From the NCBI RefSeq assembly GCF_003002095.1, contig NZ_PVZC01000004.1, positions 248,001 to 312,000 on the forward strand: 64,000 bases of DNA. Direction: 5' to 3'. Below, piece after piece: positions 35,606 to 44,001 of this stretch. The notes below the pieces were generated by a model. The model had not been told where the DNA came from and did not search any database. It was given only the letters and a program-made list of their open reading frames with translations. Every line of letters starts with the position of its first letter. The stretch's first letter is position 1. Position numbers and translations under genes: made by a program. This DNA is from Allonocardiopsis opalescens (GTDB lineage Bacteria > Actinomycetota > Actinomycetes > Streptosporangiales > Streptosporangiaceae).

Positions 35606-36385
35606 ATGTCCACGCCGCAGTCGCCCGAACTTCCCGAGTCATGGGCGCGCTCCCGGCTCAGCGTGGTCGTGCCGACCTACAACGAGGTCGAGAACCTGCC
35701 CAAGGCGGTCGCCCGCCTGATGGCGCTCGGCCTGCCCGCGCTGCGCGTCGTCGTCGTCGACGACAACTCACCTGACGGCACCGGCGAGGCCGCCGACAAG
35801 CTCGCGGCCGAGTACGGCGCCGAGCGCGTCACCGTGGTGCACCGCACCGCCAAGGACGGCCTCGGCCGCGCCTACGTCGCCGGCATGACCCGCGCGCTGG
35901 ACGACGGCGCCGAGTACGTCGCGCAGATGGACGCCGACCTCTCCCACCCGCCCGAGTACGTCCCGCAGCTGCTGGGCACCCTGCTGTCCACCCGCGCCGG
36001 GGTGGTCATCGGCAGCCGCTACGTCGCCGGGGGCAGCCTGGGCGACGACTGGGGGCTGCGGCGGCGGCTGCTCAGCGGCTGGGCCAACGCCTACGTCAAG
36101 GCGATCCTGGCCATGCCCATCCGCGACATGACGGCCGGCTTCAAGCTCTGGACCGGCGACGCCCTGCGCGCCATCGACCTGCCCACCATCACCTCCACCG
36201 GCTACAGCTTCCAGGTCGAGATGCACTACCGCGCCTACGCGCGCGGCCAGAAGATGGTGGAGATCCCCATCCACTTCGAGGACCGCCGGCTCGGCGCGAG
36301 CAAGATGAACCTCAACGAGCAGCTGGAGTCGGCGCTGCGGCCGTTCCGGCTGCGCCGCGCCGAGCGGCGCAGCCGCCCGAGCTGA
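35606..36385 (+). CDS. Polyprenol-phosphate mannosyltransferase (Dpm1/Ppm1-like GT2)
   Basis: A 259-residue GT2 glycosyltransferase with LSVVVPTYNEVENLPKAV, VVVVDDNSPDGTG (DDNS), the catalytic QMDADLSHPP (DxD) and IGSRYVAGG; the C-terminal IPIHFEDRRLGASKMN is typical of dolichol-phosphate mannose synthases. It would transfer mannose from GDP-mannose to polyprenol phosphate at the inner membrane face, supplying donors for lipoglycans and protein O-mannosylation. ATG 35606 follows GGGAG at about 8 bp; the ATG at 35591 is upstream of that site. Confidence 0.93.
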   Translation: MSTPQSPELPESWARSRLSVVVPTYNEVENLPKAVARLMALGLPALRVVVVDDNSPDGTGEAADKLAAEYGAERVTVVHRTAKDGLGRAYVAGMTRALDDGAEYVAQMDADLSHPPEYVPQLLGTLLSTRAGVVIGSRYVAGGSLGDDWGLRRRLLSGWANAYVKAILAMPIRDMTAGFKLWTGDALRAIDLPTITSTGYSFQVEMHYRAYARGQKMVEIPIHFEDRRLGASKMNLNEQLESALRPFRLRRAERRSRPS

Positions 36386-36397
36386 GCGCCCCGCTCA
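36383..36397. terminator. Stop-codon hairpin between convergent genes
   Basis: TGAGC-GCCCC-GCTCA: the 5-bp arms start with the TGA of the mannosyltransferase and end with the TGA (reverse strand) of the FAD protein. Small stem, weak evidence for termination. Confidence 0.35.
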
Positions 36398-37816
36398 ACC
36401 CCAGGCGGCGGGCGCGGCCAGCAGCGCCTCGGCGGTGCGCCGCGCCACCACCTCGGCCTGCGCCCGGATCTCGCGGATCGCGGTCGTCTCGTACAGCTGC
36501 CCCCGCCGGGTGGCGCCCAGGGTGAACAGCCCCTCGCGGCACCGCCCGTCGGGCCCCATCAGCTCGCCGTCGTCGGAGGTGTCCAGGCCGAGGCCGTGGC
36601 GGTCGGCGCCGGCCAGCCCGTCGGCCAGCAGGCGGCGCAGCAGCGGGTCGCCCGCCGCCGCGGCGCTGGGGCCGGTGCAGTTCACCAGCCACCCGGCGTC
36701 GATCTCGGTGCGGCCGCCGCCGGCCGGCTCGACCGACGCGCGCAGCCCTGAGGGCGTCGCCCGCACCGACGCCACCCGGCCCGCCATGACCCGCAGCCGC
36801 CCCGACAGCCGCAGCCGGTCCAGCCGCTCGGCGACGGTGGGCGCCATCCGGTGCCGGTGCACCTCCCAGTAGCGCGCCACCCGGTCCAGGAAGCGGCGCT
36901 GCTCGGCCGGGCCGAGCCGCGCCCACAGCCGCTGCAGCTCCGGCCGCAGCGAGTCGACGGTGTAGCGCCAGTGCAGCGGGTCGGCGGCCACGGCGGTGCG
37001 CAGCGCGCGCATCAGGTCGGCGACGCGCAGCGGGCCGTCGGGCAGCGCGACCCTGGGGTGGTAGCCGGTGAGCGGGAAGGCGTGCCGCTGCGGCAGCAGG
37101 CCGCGGCGCGACACCGCGTACACCACCGTGCGCGGGTCGGCGGCGGTGGCGCTCAGCGCGACGTCGACCATGGTCAGCCCGGTGCCCAGTGCCAGCACCG
37201 GCCGCCCGTCGCCGGCCGCGGCCAGCACTCCGGGCGCCCACGGGTCGGGCAGGTAGGGCCCGCCGCGCCGCAGGCCGGCCAGCCCCGGCACCCGCGGGTC
37301 GGCGGCGGCCGGCAGCCCGGGGGCGAGGACGACCTGGTCGGCGTGGACGGCGCCGCCGCCCGACAGCTCCAGCGTCCAGCGCCGCCCCGGCACACCGCCG
37401 GGGCGCACCGCGAGCACCCGCGCGGTGCGCCGCTCCACCCGCACCCGCTCCGCGAGGCGCTCGGCGTCGGCCAGCACGTCGTGCAGGTAGTCGCCGTACA
37501 GCGAGCGGGACAGGAAGGAGCGGTGGTCGCAGACCAGCCCCTGGTCGCGCGCCCACTCCACCAGGTGCTCCTGGTCGCCGCCGTAGGCGGTCATCGCGCA
37601 GGCGGGGGCGTTGAGCAGGTGCCCGGGGTCGGTGGTGGCGTAGGCGGTACCGCGCGCGTGGCGGCCGAGGCGGTCGACCAGCACGACGGTGCCGCGCGCC
37701 CGGGCCGCCGCGAAGGCGCGCAGCACGTAGGCGGCGGTCAGCGCCGCGGCGGCCCCGCCCCCGGCGAACGCGAGCACAGGGCCGCGCTCGGCCGGGGTGG
37801 AACTCGCCTCACGCAT
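36395..37816 (-). CDS. FAD/NAD(P)-binding oxidoreductase (COG4529 type)
   Basis: The protein is 473 residues long. The N-terminal FAD-binding motif is VLAFAGGGAAAALTA (residues ~14-28), followed by RGTAYATTDPGHLLNAPACA, a stretch typical of the NAD_binding_9 family (HI0933/COG4529-like). A second nucleotide site is VLALGTGLTMVDVALS, and the end has FTLGATRRGQLYETTAIREI. The reaction is unknown. The start ATG 37816 lies 7 bp after a TATAGT -10 element, pointing to a leaderless transcript, with a palindrome just upstream. Confidence 0.87.
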   Translation of the reverse strand: MREASSTPAERGPVLAFAGGGAAAALTAAYVLRAFAAARARGTVVLVDRLGRHARGTAYATTDPGHLLNAPACAMTAYGGDQEHLVEWARDQGLVCDHRSFLSRSLYGDYLHDVLADAERLAERVRVERRTARVLAVRPGGVPGRRWTLELSGGGAVHADQVVLAPGLPAAADPRVPGLAGLRRGGPYLPDPWAPGVLAAAGDGRPVLALGTGLTMVDVALSATAADPRTVVYAVSRRGLLPQRHAFPLTGYHPRVALPDGPLRVADLMRALRTAVAADPLHWRYTVDSLRPELQRLWARLGPAEQRRFLDRVARYWEVHRHRMAPTVAERLDRLRLSGRLRVMAGRVASVRATPSGLRASVEPAGGGRTEIDAGWLVNCTGPSAAAAGDPLLRRLLADGLAGADRHGLGLDTSDDGELMGPDGRCREGLFTLGATRRGQLYETTAIREIRAQAEVVARRTAEALLAAPAAWG

Positions 37817-37823
37817 ATTGCCT

Positions 37824-37848
37824 ACTATAGCTATCGGTTTTCACGATA
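37824..37848 (-). promoter_or_regulatory. Promoter and operator of FAD oxidoreductase gene
   Basis: On the minus strand, TATAGT (37829-37824) precedes the ATG by 7 bp. TATCG and CGATA (37832-37836, 37844-37848) flank TGAAAAC just upstream, in position to block the promoter. A metal-responsive repressor is possible but the match to known boxes is poor. Confidence 0.5.
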
Positions 37849-37860
37849 ACGGGATCACGC

Positions 37861-39335
37861 CCACGCGGCCCTCAGCCGCGATCCTTCCATTATGGGCTCA
37901 GCACCCCGGCGGCGTGAGGCCCCGTCGATCACCGATCCGGCCGCCCGTGACGGATCCCAGGTCGAGCCGGCCCGCCCGCGAAGGCGAAAGCGCGGCGCCC
38001 GGCCGCCGCCGCTCCGGACACCGTGCCCACCGCCCACCGCCCACCGCCTCCGGCCGGCGCCCGTGAGGAGCCGCGGCGTTGGCTCCGGACGGGGTCCTCG
38101 GCCCTCGGAACCCGGCCACCACCACGCAGCGGTGTCCGGCGGCAATCGCCACGACAGCGCCGTAAGTACCGTGCGGCGTCGCTCTATGGCCCACTCGTTG
38201 CCGGGGCCGCGAGCGTCGGCAGGTGTGAGAGGGACGTGGGTCGGCACGCGGTGTCGACCACCGCTGCCGCGGCGGGCCCCACCGAGACGGGCTGCGGGCG
38301 CTCCAGCCTCCGCCAGAGAGCGCAATCCGGCGTCGCTGCGCGGCCCGCCCGTGAGTGCGAACGGCCGGTTCGCCGCCGGGGCGGGGCCGCAGGTGCGGAC
38401 GGGCGCGGGCGGGCACGCGGTGTCGACACCGCTGCCGTTGCCGGGGCCGAATGGTCCGCGGGCGGGCCCGGCCGCCGGCCGAGAACGGCGTGCCCTGCGC
38501 GGCCGCGCAGGGCAGTACTGCACAGCGCCCCGTGGCCCGCTCGTGAGTGCGAGCGGCCGGCCCGTTGCCGGGACGAGGCCATGGCGGAGGCCGGGGCCAC
38601 AGGCGTCGGCAGGTGTGGGCGAGACATGGGTGGGCGCGGTGGTGACCATTGCTACCGTTCGGCGGGCCGGATGGTTCGCGGGCGGGCCCGGCCGCTGCCA
38701 GGGAACGGTGCGCATGGGCCGTGGCGGATAGCCGCGCTCACGCGCGTTGGCCGCTGTGGGCGGGACGCGGAGCGCGGTGTCGACCACCGCTGCCGTCCGG
38801 CGGGACCCGCCCGGACGGTCCCGCGGGCGTAGGGCTGCGCCGAGCGCCTAGGGGCGGGAACAAGGGCGGGGCACGGCACGCCCGTGCCCGCCGCACCAGG
38901 GAATCAGTCAACCCTGGTGCGGCGCGCCCCGCAGCCGGAAGCGCCGGAGCCGTCACCGAGGCGGCGGCCCCTCCGGGCGGTGCCGCGCGGCCGCGCTCCT
39001 GCGGTCCGAGCGGGTGCGGTCCGGCGGCCCGGTGCCTGCTCGGGCCCGCGGCCGCCGGGAGGGCCTTGGCGGTGCCGTCGGCGAGGTGGGTAGGACCGGG
39101 CGCCCGGCGCACGTTCGTACGGCGCCGTCGCCGACGGGAAGATGAGGGGCCGGACCGTGATCGCCGTCTCGCCGGCCGCGGCGTCACCGACCGCACGGAG
39201 GGGAACAGCACCGGGGCGCGGCACGTTTGTGCCGGATGCGCGAAGGAGAAGGAATCTCCCGGTACGTTCCGCCGGCGATTCCCACCCATCGAGCAGGATC
39301 CGGCCGCGCCCACCCGGCCGGCCGCCGCCGCCGCG
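37861..39335. other. Gene-free stretch (~1.5 kb)
   Basis: No credible gene was found between the FAD protein and the flavin reductase region. Long open frames on both strands have repetitive Arg/Pro/Gly-rich translations and no ribosome sites. The middle part holds degenerate long repeats (38160-38800). Confidence 0.55.
38160..38800. repeat. Degenerate long-period direct repeats
   Basis: A module recurs in order. One element, GTGTCGACCACCGCTGCCG-like, occurs at about 38249, 38418 (one base shorter), 38637 (diverged) and 38775. GCGTCGGCAGGTGTG occurs at about 38214 and 38604. A CGTGAGTGCGAACGGCCGG-like stretch occurs at about 38350 and 38541. GGTCCGCGGGCGGGCCCGGC-like stretches occur at about 38454 and 38674. 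Spacings are irregular (169, 219 and 138 bp for the first element). Confidence 0.6.
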
Positions 39336-39446
39336 ATGACGGAGACCGCGAGGAGGTCCAGCTTGAAGGCCGCCGACCCGCCCGCCCCCGCAGCGGCGGT
39401 CCCGCCCGCACCCGTCCGCCGCGCCGCGCACCGGCCCGCCGGGTGA
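39336..39446 (+). CDS. Possible 36-codon ORF coupled to flavin reductase
   Basis: ATG 39336 opens a frame ending in TGA 39444-39446, which overlaps the GTG start of the flavin reductase by 4 bases. The Ala/Pro-rich translation (PPAPAAAVPPAPVRRAA) is low-complexity and there is no clear ribosome site, so it may be chance. Confidence 0.2.
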   Translation: MTETARRSSLKAADPPAPAAAVPPAPVRRAAHRPAG

Positions 39447-39973
39447 CCGCCCCCGCGGACGGCCTGCGGCCCGAGCCGGGCCCGGCCGGGGCGGACGGCG
39501 AGGAGGAGTTCCGCCGCGCGCTGGGCCGGCACGCCGCCGGGGTGGTGGCGGTCACCGCCCGCCACGCCGGGCGCCCGATCGGCCTGACCGCCACCTCGTT
39601 CACCAGCGTCAGCCTCGACCCGCCGCTGGTCTCCTTCTACCTGGCGCGATCCTCCACCAGTTGGCACGGGCTGCGCGGCGCCGAGCGCTTCGCGGTGAAC
39701 GTGCTCGCGGGCGACCAGGCCGAACTCGCCCGCCGCTTCTCGCGCCGCGGTGCCGACCGCTTCGCCCCGCCCACCCGCTGGAGTGCGGGACCGTACGGCC
39801 TGCCGCTGCTGAGCGGGGCGGCCGCGCACCTGATCTGCGAGCGGCACACCGCCATCGAGCTGGGCGACCACTCGCTGGTGGTCGGCCGGGTCGACAGCGC
39901 CCGGGTGCGGCCCGGCCGGCCGCCGCTGCTGTACCACGGGGGTCGCTTCGGCCGGTTCACCCCGCACGACTAG
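39443..39973 (+). CDS. Flavin reductase-like FMN-binding protein
   Basis: This 176-residue protein has the flavin-reductase split barrel: FRRALGRHAAGVVAVTARHA, GLTATSFTSVSLDPPLVSFY (FMN phosphate site), RFAVNVLAGDQAELARRFS and GDHSLVVGRVDSARV. Family members supply reduced flavin to two-component monooxygenases (HpaC-like). No partner oxygenase is adjacent. GTG 39443 is the earliest plausible start. It converges on the OmpA-like gene. Confidence 0.9.
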   Translation: MTAPADGLRPEPGPAGADGEEEFRRALGRHAAGVVAVTARHAGRPIGLTATSFTSVSLDPPLVSFYLARSSTSWHGLRGAERFAVNVLAGDQAELARRFSRRGADRFAPPTRWSAGPYGLPLLSGAAAHLICERHTAIELGDHSLVVGRVDSARVRPGRPPLLYHGGRFGRFTPHD

Positions 39974-39985
39974 CGGGCCCCGTGC

Positions 39986-40570
39986 TCAGCCCTCGAAGCT
40001 GATCTCCACCCGCCGGTTGGCGGCCCGCCCCCCGGGGTCGTCGGTGCCCTCGGCGGTGGTCTCCGCCGCGACGGGCTGCTCCGCGCCGCGTCCGCTCGCC
40101 GAGATGTCGGGGCCGCCGGAGCCCAGCCGCTCGGCCAGTGCCTCGCCCACCGCCTCGGCCCGCCGCTCCGACAGCTCCTGGTTGTAGGAGTCGTCGCCGA
40201 GGCCGTCGGTGTGCCCGACCACCGCCACGGTGCCGGTGCCGCCCGCCAGCCGTTCGGCGAGTTCGTCCAGCTCGCGCAGCGCGGCGTCGGTCAGCTCCGC
40301 CTCGTCGAAGGCGAACAGCACGTCGGAGGAGATGGTGAGGACGGTGGTGCCGCCCTCGTCCTCCTCGCGGCTCAGCTCCTCGACGACGCCCAGGTCCAGG
40401 TCCGAGACGGCACCCGACAGCTCCGTGATCGACGCCGCCAGGTTCGGCTCCGGCACCGACTCGGGCACCTCGGGGCCGATCACCCCGGACCCGTCGGCCG
40501 CGGCCGCCGGCGCCGCCGCGGCGCACAGCAGCAGCGCCGCCAGCACCGCGCCGCCCGCCCGCGTCGTCAC
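39986..40570 (-). CDS. Secreted OmpA-family protein
   Basis: The product is 194 residues long. A signal peptide (VTTRAGGAVLAALLLCAAAA to about residue 25) leads to a ~50-residue linker with VPEPNLAASITELSGAVSDL. The C-terminal OmpA/MotB peptidoglycan-binding domain has VLFAFDEAELTDAALRELDE, VVGHTDGLGDDSYNQELSER and RRVEISF. It would sit outside the membrane bound to the wall. The GTG start overlaps the stop of the upstream lipoprotein (GTGA). A paralogous pair lies just upstream. Confidence 0.9.
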   Translation of the reverse strand: MTTRAGGAVLAALLLCAAAAPAAAADGSGVIGPEVPESVPEPNLAASITELSGAVSDLDLGVVEELSREEDEGGTTVLTISSDVLFAFDEAELTDAALRELDELAERLAGGTGTVAVVGHTDGLGDDSYNQELSERRAEAVGEALAERLGSGGPDISASGRGAEQPVAAETTAEGTDDPGGRAANRRVEISFEG

Positions 40571-41121
40571 GAGCTGACCGGGACGTCGCGGAAGGGCGGG
40601 AAGGTGGAGATGTAGACGTCCATCGCGGTGACGTCCTCGGGCGGCGCCGCGAACACGTAGCCCAGCGGAGCCGCCGCGCCGACCGGGATCTCGGTGTCGA
40701 CGCGGTAGGGGGCCAGCTCCTCCTGGTCGCCGTCGGCGACCACGGAGTGCCGCCGGAGGTTGACCGAGTCGACCAGCGCCACGTCCCAGGCGTCGTCGAA
40801 GTCCCACAGGCTCAGCTCCTCGTCGCCGTCGTGGGCGACGGAGTAGACCAGGTGCAGCAGCCGCCCCTGGCGGCGCAGCTCGTGCACGGTGAGGGTCAGC
40901 TCGACGCCCTCGAACCTCGACGGGTAGGCGGCCCGCGCCAGCTCCGTGCCGATGTCGGGGGTGGTGCCCGCCGCGCCCGCCGCCCCGCCGGAACCGTCCG
41001 CGGCCCCGGCCGGGTCCTCGCGGCTGCCGGCGCCGCAGCCGGCCAGGGCCCCCAGCAGCGCGGCGGCCAGGACGGCGGCCCCGAACCTGCGGGACAAGTG
41101 CGTAATCAATTGGGTACTCAT
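40567..41121 (-). CDS. Lipoprotein, partner of OmpA-like protein (copy A)
   Basis: The 184-residue protein has lipobox LAGC (Cys29). The mature domain is beta-rich: GVELTLTVHELRRQGRLLHL, DSVNLRRHSVVADGDQEELA and VTAMDVYISTFPPFRDVPVS. It is clearly paralogous to the product of 41472-42011, sharing TVHELRR, RRH(S/T)VVADG and FPPFRDVPVS. No known family is named with certainty; the fold resembles DUF4352-like extracellular domains. It is coupled to the OmpA-family gene. Confidence 0.85.
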   Translation of the reverse strand: MSTQLITHLSRRFGAAVLAAALLGALAGCGAGSREDPAGAADGSGGAAGAAGTTPDIGTELARAAYPSRFEGVELTLTVHELRRQGRLLHLVYSVAHDGDEELSLWDFDDAWDVALVDSVNLRRHSVVADGDQEELAPYRVDTEIPVGAAAPLGYVFAAPPEDVTAMDVYISTFPPFRDVPVSS

Positions 41122-41205
41122 GTCGGCTCTGACGACCGCATCCGGGAGCCGGTTCGACCCGGCCGGTATCGGATCGGTAACGGCGCCGGTCCGGGGGCTG
41201 CCCGG

Positions 41206-41475
41206 TCAGCCGGACGGGCTCTCCGACGGCGAGGCCGTGGCCCCGGGGCTACCGGCCTCCTCCGGAGGCAGCTCCTCGGTGGTGCCCTCGGTGTCGAGGT
41301 CGGAGACCGCGCCCTCGGTGGCGATGTCGGTGACCGCGGCGCGCAGGTTGGGATCGGGCACCGACGCCGGCATCGCCGGACCCTGCACGGCGGGCACCGC
41401 GTCGGCGCCCCCGAGCAGCGGGACCGCCGCGCACAGCAGCGCCGCGAGCGCGGCGCCGCGGACCCGGCCGCTCAC
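41206..41475 (-). CDS. Short secreted paralogue of OmpA-like protein lacking the OmpA domain
   Basis: The product is 89 residues long: a signal peptide (VSGRVRGAALAALLCAAVPL), then SVPDPNLRAAVTDIATEGAV and SDLDTEGTTEELPPEEAGSP, matching the linker of the OmpA-like protein at 39986. It ends where the paralogue's OmpA domain would begin. The GTG start overlaps the upstream lipoprotein stop exactly as in copy A. It is either a decayed duplicate or a trimmed secreted peptide. Confidence 0.75.
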   Translation of the reverse strand: MSGRVRGAALAALLCAAVPLLGGADAVPAVQGPAMPASVPDPNLRAAVTDIATEGAVSDLDTEGTTEELPPEEAGSPGATASPSESPSG

Positions 41476-42011
41476 GGGCTCACCGGCACGTCGCGGAAGG
41501 GCGGGAAGGCGGCGATGTAGACGTCCATCGCGGTGACGTCGGGAGGCGGCGCCGTGAAGCCGTACGACAGCGGGGTGGGGGTGCCGGGGGCGATGTAGGT
41601 GCTGACGGTGTCGGGCTGCAGCGGCTCCTGGTTGCCGTCGGCCACCACGGTGTGCCGGCGCGAATTGACCGGGTCGACCAGGGTGACGGCCCAGTCGTTG
41701 TGCAGGGTGTACAGGTTGATGCGCTCGGCGCCGTCGTGGGAGACCGAGAAGACGAGGTTCACCAGCTCGCCCCGCCGGCGCAGCTCGTGCACGGTGACGG
41801 TGGCCTCGATGCCCTCCCAGCCGGTGGGGAAGGCGGCGGTGGCCAGCTCGGTGCGGGTGTCGGGCGCCGCCGCCTCGGCGGTGGGGGTGGCCGCCCCGCC
41901 GCCCGGCCCGGCCACCGGGCCCCGGGCGCCGTCGGAGCAGGACGCGGTCGCGGCCAGCAGTACGGCGGCCAGGACGGCGCCGCCGCATCGCACGGACAGG
42001 TGAGTGCTCAA
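41472..42011 (-). CDS. Lipoprotein (copy B of the tandem pair)
   Basis: The 179-residue protein has a lipobox-like TASC (Cys25). Residues ~60-179 parallel copy A: GIEATVTVHELRRRGELVNL, RRHTVVADGNQEPLQPDTVS and MDVYIAAFPPFRDVPVSP. The start is TTG 42011, supported by GAGGA six bases upstream and by the shared MST N-terminus. The order lipoprotein-secreted protein is duplicated as a unit, with this copy distal to the LCP gene by only 90 bp. Confidence 0.82.
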   Translation of the reverse strand: MSTHLSVRCGGAVLAAVLLAATASCSDGARGPVAGPGGGAATPTAEAAAPDTRTELATAAFPTGWEGIEATVTVHELRRRGELVNLVFSVSHDGAERINLYTLHNDWAVTLVDPVNSRRHTVVADGNQEPLQPDTVSTYIAPGTPTPLSYGFTAPPPDVTAMDVYIAAFPPFRDVPVSP

Positions 42012-42101
42012 TCGGGTCCTCGTGATGACTCGGTGCGGCCGGTCCGCCTCGGCCGCCGACCCGGCCCGCGTTCCGGATACCGAGTGCAGTCTAACCGCGT
42101 T

Positions 42102-43619
42102 TTACGGACACAGCGCACCGAGCTCGCCGGGGCCGTCGCCCTGCTGCCGCCCGGCCGAACTCGGCGACGCGGCGGGCTCCGGCTCGGTGCCGGTCTCCGG
42201 CTCGGCCGGGGCGCTCGGCTCGCGCGAGGGCTCGGCCTGCTCGGCGGGCTCGGCCCCCGTGTCGCTCGCGGCCTCGGTGGCGCCGGACTCCTCCAGGGCG
42301 GTGTGCGTCATCAGCCGGATCTTCAGCCAGTCGGCCGCCCAGGGCTCGATCTGCGGCGGAGTGAACTGCACCGTCGTCATCTCGCCGCCGCGCACCGTCT
42401 CGCTGAGGCCGAGCAGGTCGTCGACGTGGTTGCGCGGTACGTCGGTGGCGACCCGGCTGCGCGCCACCGAGGCGAGCTCCTGGAAGCGCAGCAGCAGGTC
42501 GGCCGGCTCGGCCTGCTCCACGACGGCCTGGATCACGCAGCCCTGCCGGCCCATCCGGGTGTAGTCGTCGCTGTAGGTGCGCGCGCGGCTGTACCACATC
42601 GCCTCTTCGCCGGTGAGGGTGCGGGTGCCGGCCTCCAGCAGGCCCTCGTTGTAGCGGCCGTACACGATCGGCTCCTCGATCGTGATCCGCACCCCGCCCA
42701 TCGCGTCGATCAGCTCGACGAAGCCCTGCATGTCGACCATGGCGTAGTAGTCGATCTCCAGGTCGAGCAGGTAGCCGACGACCTCCTTGAGGGTGGCCGC
42801 CGCGGGGTCGTCGGCGGCGCGCGCCTCGGTGCTGGCGGTCTGCGGGTTGTCGGCCACGAACTGGTAGATCTCGTTGAAGATCTGGTCGAAGCCGTAGGGG
42901 AACTGCTCGGCCAGCGGGGAGCCGGGCGGGAAGCGCACGTTCTCCAGGTTGCGCGGGATCTGCAGCAGCACGGTGTTCCCGGTGCGCAGGTCGATGCTGG
43001 CCACGATGGTGGTGTCGGGCCGCACGCCGTAGCGGTTGCTGCCGGCGTCGCCGCCGAGCAGCAGCACGTTCACCCGCTCCTGCTCACCCCACGGGTTGGG
43101 GCTCCCGCCCCAGGCGAACTCGGCGTCCTCCGGGTCGCCGAACAGCGAGTTCACCAGCTCGTACTGGGCGTAGGCGTAGCTGGCGGCCGCCCCGGCCGGG
43201 ACCGCCACCCCCACGCACAGCGCCGCCACGACGACCACGGACAGCGCCGCGCCCGGCCAGCGCAGCCGCCTGGGCCGGATCACCAGGAACGAGTGGACGA
43301 TGATGCCCACCCAGACCAGCGCCCCGACCAGCAGCGCGATGCCGGCGCCCAGCACCAGCTGCGGCTCCTCCAGCGCGATCCGGCGCAGTTCGAGCAGGCC
43401 GTCGCCTGCCAGCGCCCACCACGCCAGCGCCGCGATGCCGGCGACCAGCAGCAGGAAGCAGGTCAGCAGGAAGAAGCCGAGTCCGCGCCGGCCCGCCCGC
43501 AGGTGGGCCAGGCCGGGCACGGCGGTGGACAGGATCGTCCATCCGAGTGCCGACGGCAGCCCCCGATCCTTCGAGGGCGTGGTCGGTCTGCCATAGGACT
43601 GGGTCGCGTCGCCCGCCAT
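42102..43619 (-). CDS. LytR-CpsA-Psr (LCP) family wall-polymer ligase
   Basis: A 505-residue protein with three N-terminal membrane segments (LGWTILSTAVPGLAHL; LGFFLLTCFLLLVAGIAALA; ALSVVVVAALCVGVAV) rather than the usual one. The LCP domain has VNVLLLGGDAGSNRYGVRPD, LLQIPRNL (pyrophosphate-lipid site Arg) and YYAMVDMQGFVELIDAMGGV. The last ~70 residues are acidic and Pro/Ala-rich. LCP enzymes attach teichoic acids or glycopolymers to peptidoglycan. ATG 43619 follows AAGG; the longer frame upstream is not used. Close linkage to the lipoprotein pairs hints at a wall-related function for them. Confidence 0.93.
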   Translation of the reverse strand: MAGDATQSYGRPTTPSKDRGLPSALGWTILSTAVPGLAHLRAGRRGLGFFLLTCFLLLVAGIAALAWWALAGDGLLELRRIALEEPQLVLGAGIALLVGALVWVGIIVHSFLVIRPRRLRWPGAALSVVVVAALCVGVAVPAGAAASYAYAQYELVNSLFGDPEDAEFAWGGSPNPWGEQERVNVLLLGGDAGSNRYGVRPDTTIVASIDLRTGNTVLLQIPRNLENVRFPPGSPLAEQFPYGFDQIFNEIYQFVADNPQTASTEARAADDPAAATLKEVVGYLLDLEIDYYAMVDMQGFVELIDAMGGVRITIEEPIVYGRYNEGLLEAGTRTLTGEEAMWYSRARTYSDDYTRMGRQGCVIQAVVEQAEPADLLLRFQELASVARSRVATDVPRNHVDDLLGLSETVRGGEMTTVQFTPPQIEPWAADWLKIRLMTHTALEESGATEAASDTGAEPAEQAEPSREPSAPAEPETGTEPEPAASPSSAGRQQGDGPGELGALCP

Positions 43620-44001
43620 GTACGCCTTCTTCCTGCCCGGTCCGCTCGGCCCGCCTCCGCGCGGGTGTGCGGTCCGACGCGGCTGGTGTGGGGCTGCGAA
43701 CGGAAGGCACGGAGATCGCACGTGCTCGGGAAGACTAATTCCGCCGTTGCCACGGTCGAACCATCGAGCCGTGTGCAGCGCAACAGTAGCCGCCCTCCGG
43801 AGCGCCCTGCGCCGGGACCCGTGGAAGATCGGCAAGGGACAATTTTGCCCGGGAAAGCGGCCGGGTGTCCAAATCTATTCGATAACGACCGGTTGTTTCT
43901 TAGGCGATCTGTAGTTAACCGTCGAGTCAAGTGCAATCATCGGGCACCAGGAGGAGGGGGGCGGCGTCCGGGGGGATCGCCGCCGGACGGAAGGTGCATG
44001 T
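43620..44001. other. Divergent promoter region LCP/Lrp
   Basis: The 382-bp gap has an AT-richer block around 43860-43940 likely holding the Lrp promoter. No gene or unmistakable operator was picked out. Confidence 0.45.

Noticed and set aside
37832-37848. A Zur box upstream of the FAD oxidoreductase
   Set aside because: The TATCG/CGATA palindrome does not match the TGAAAATGATTTTCA-type consensus well enough; left as an operator of unknown regulator.
37855-38787. 310-codon minus-strand frame with recurring peptide blocks such as PTHV..TPADA
   Set aside because: The repeats are in the DNA and are not consistently spaced by multiples of three; no ribosome site or domain is present.
39227-39442. 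A longer flavin reductase starting near 39227
   Set aside because: The translated extension has no flavin-reductase similarity; GTG 39443 gives the family's normal length.
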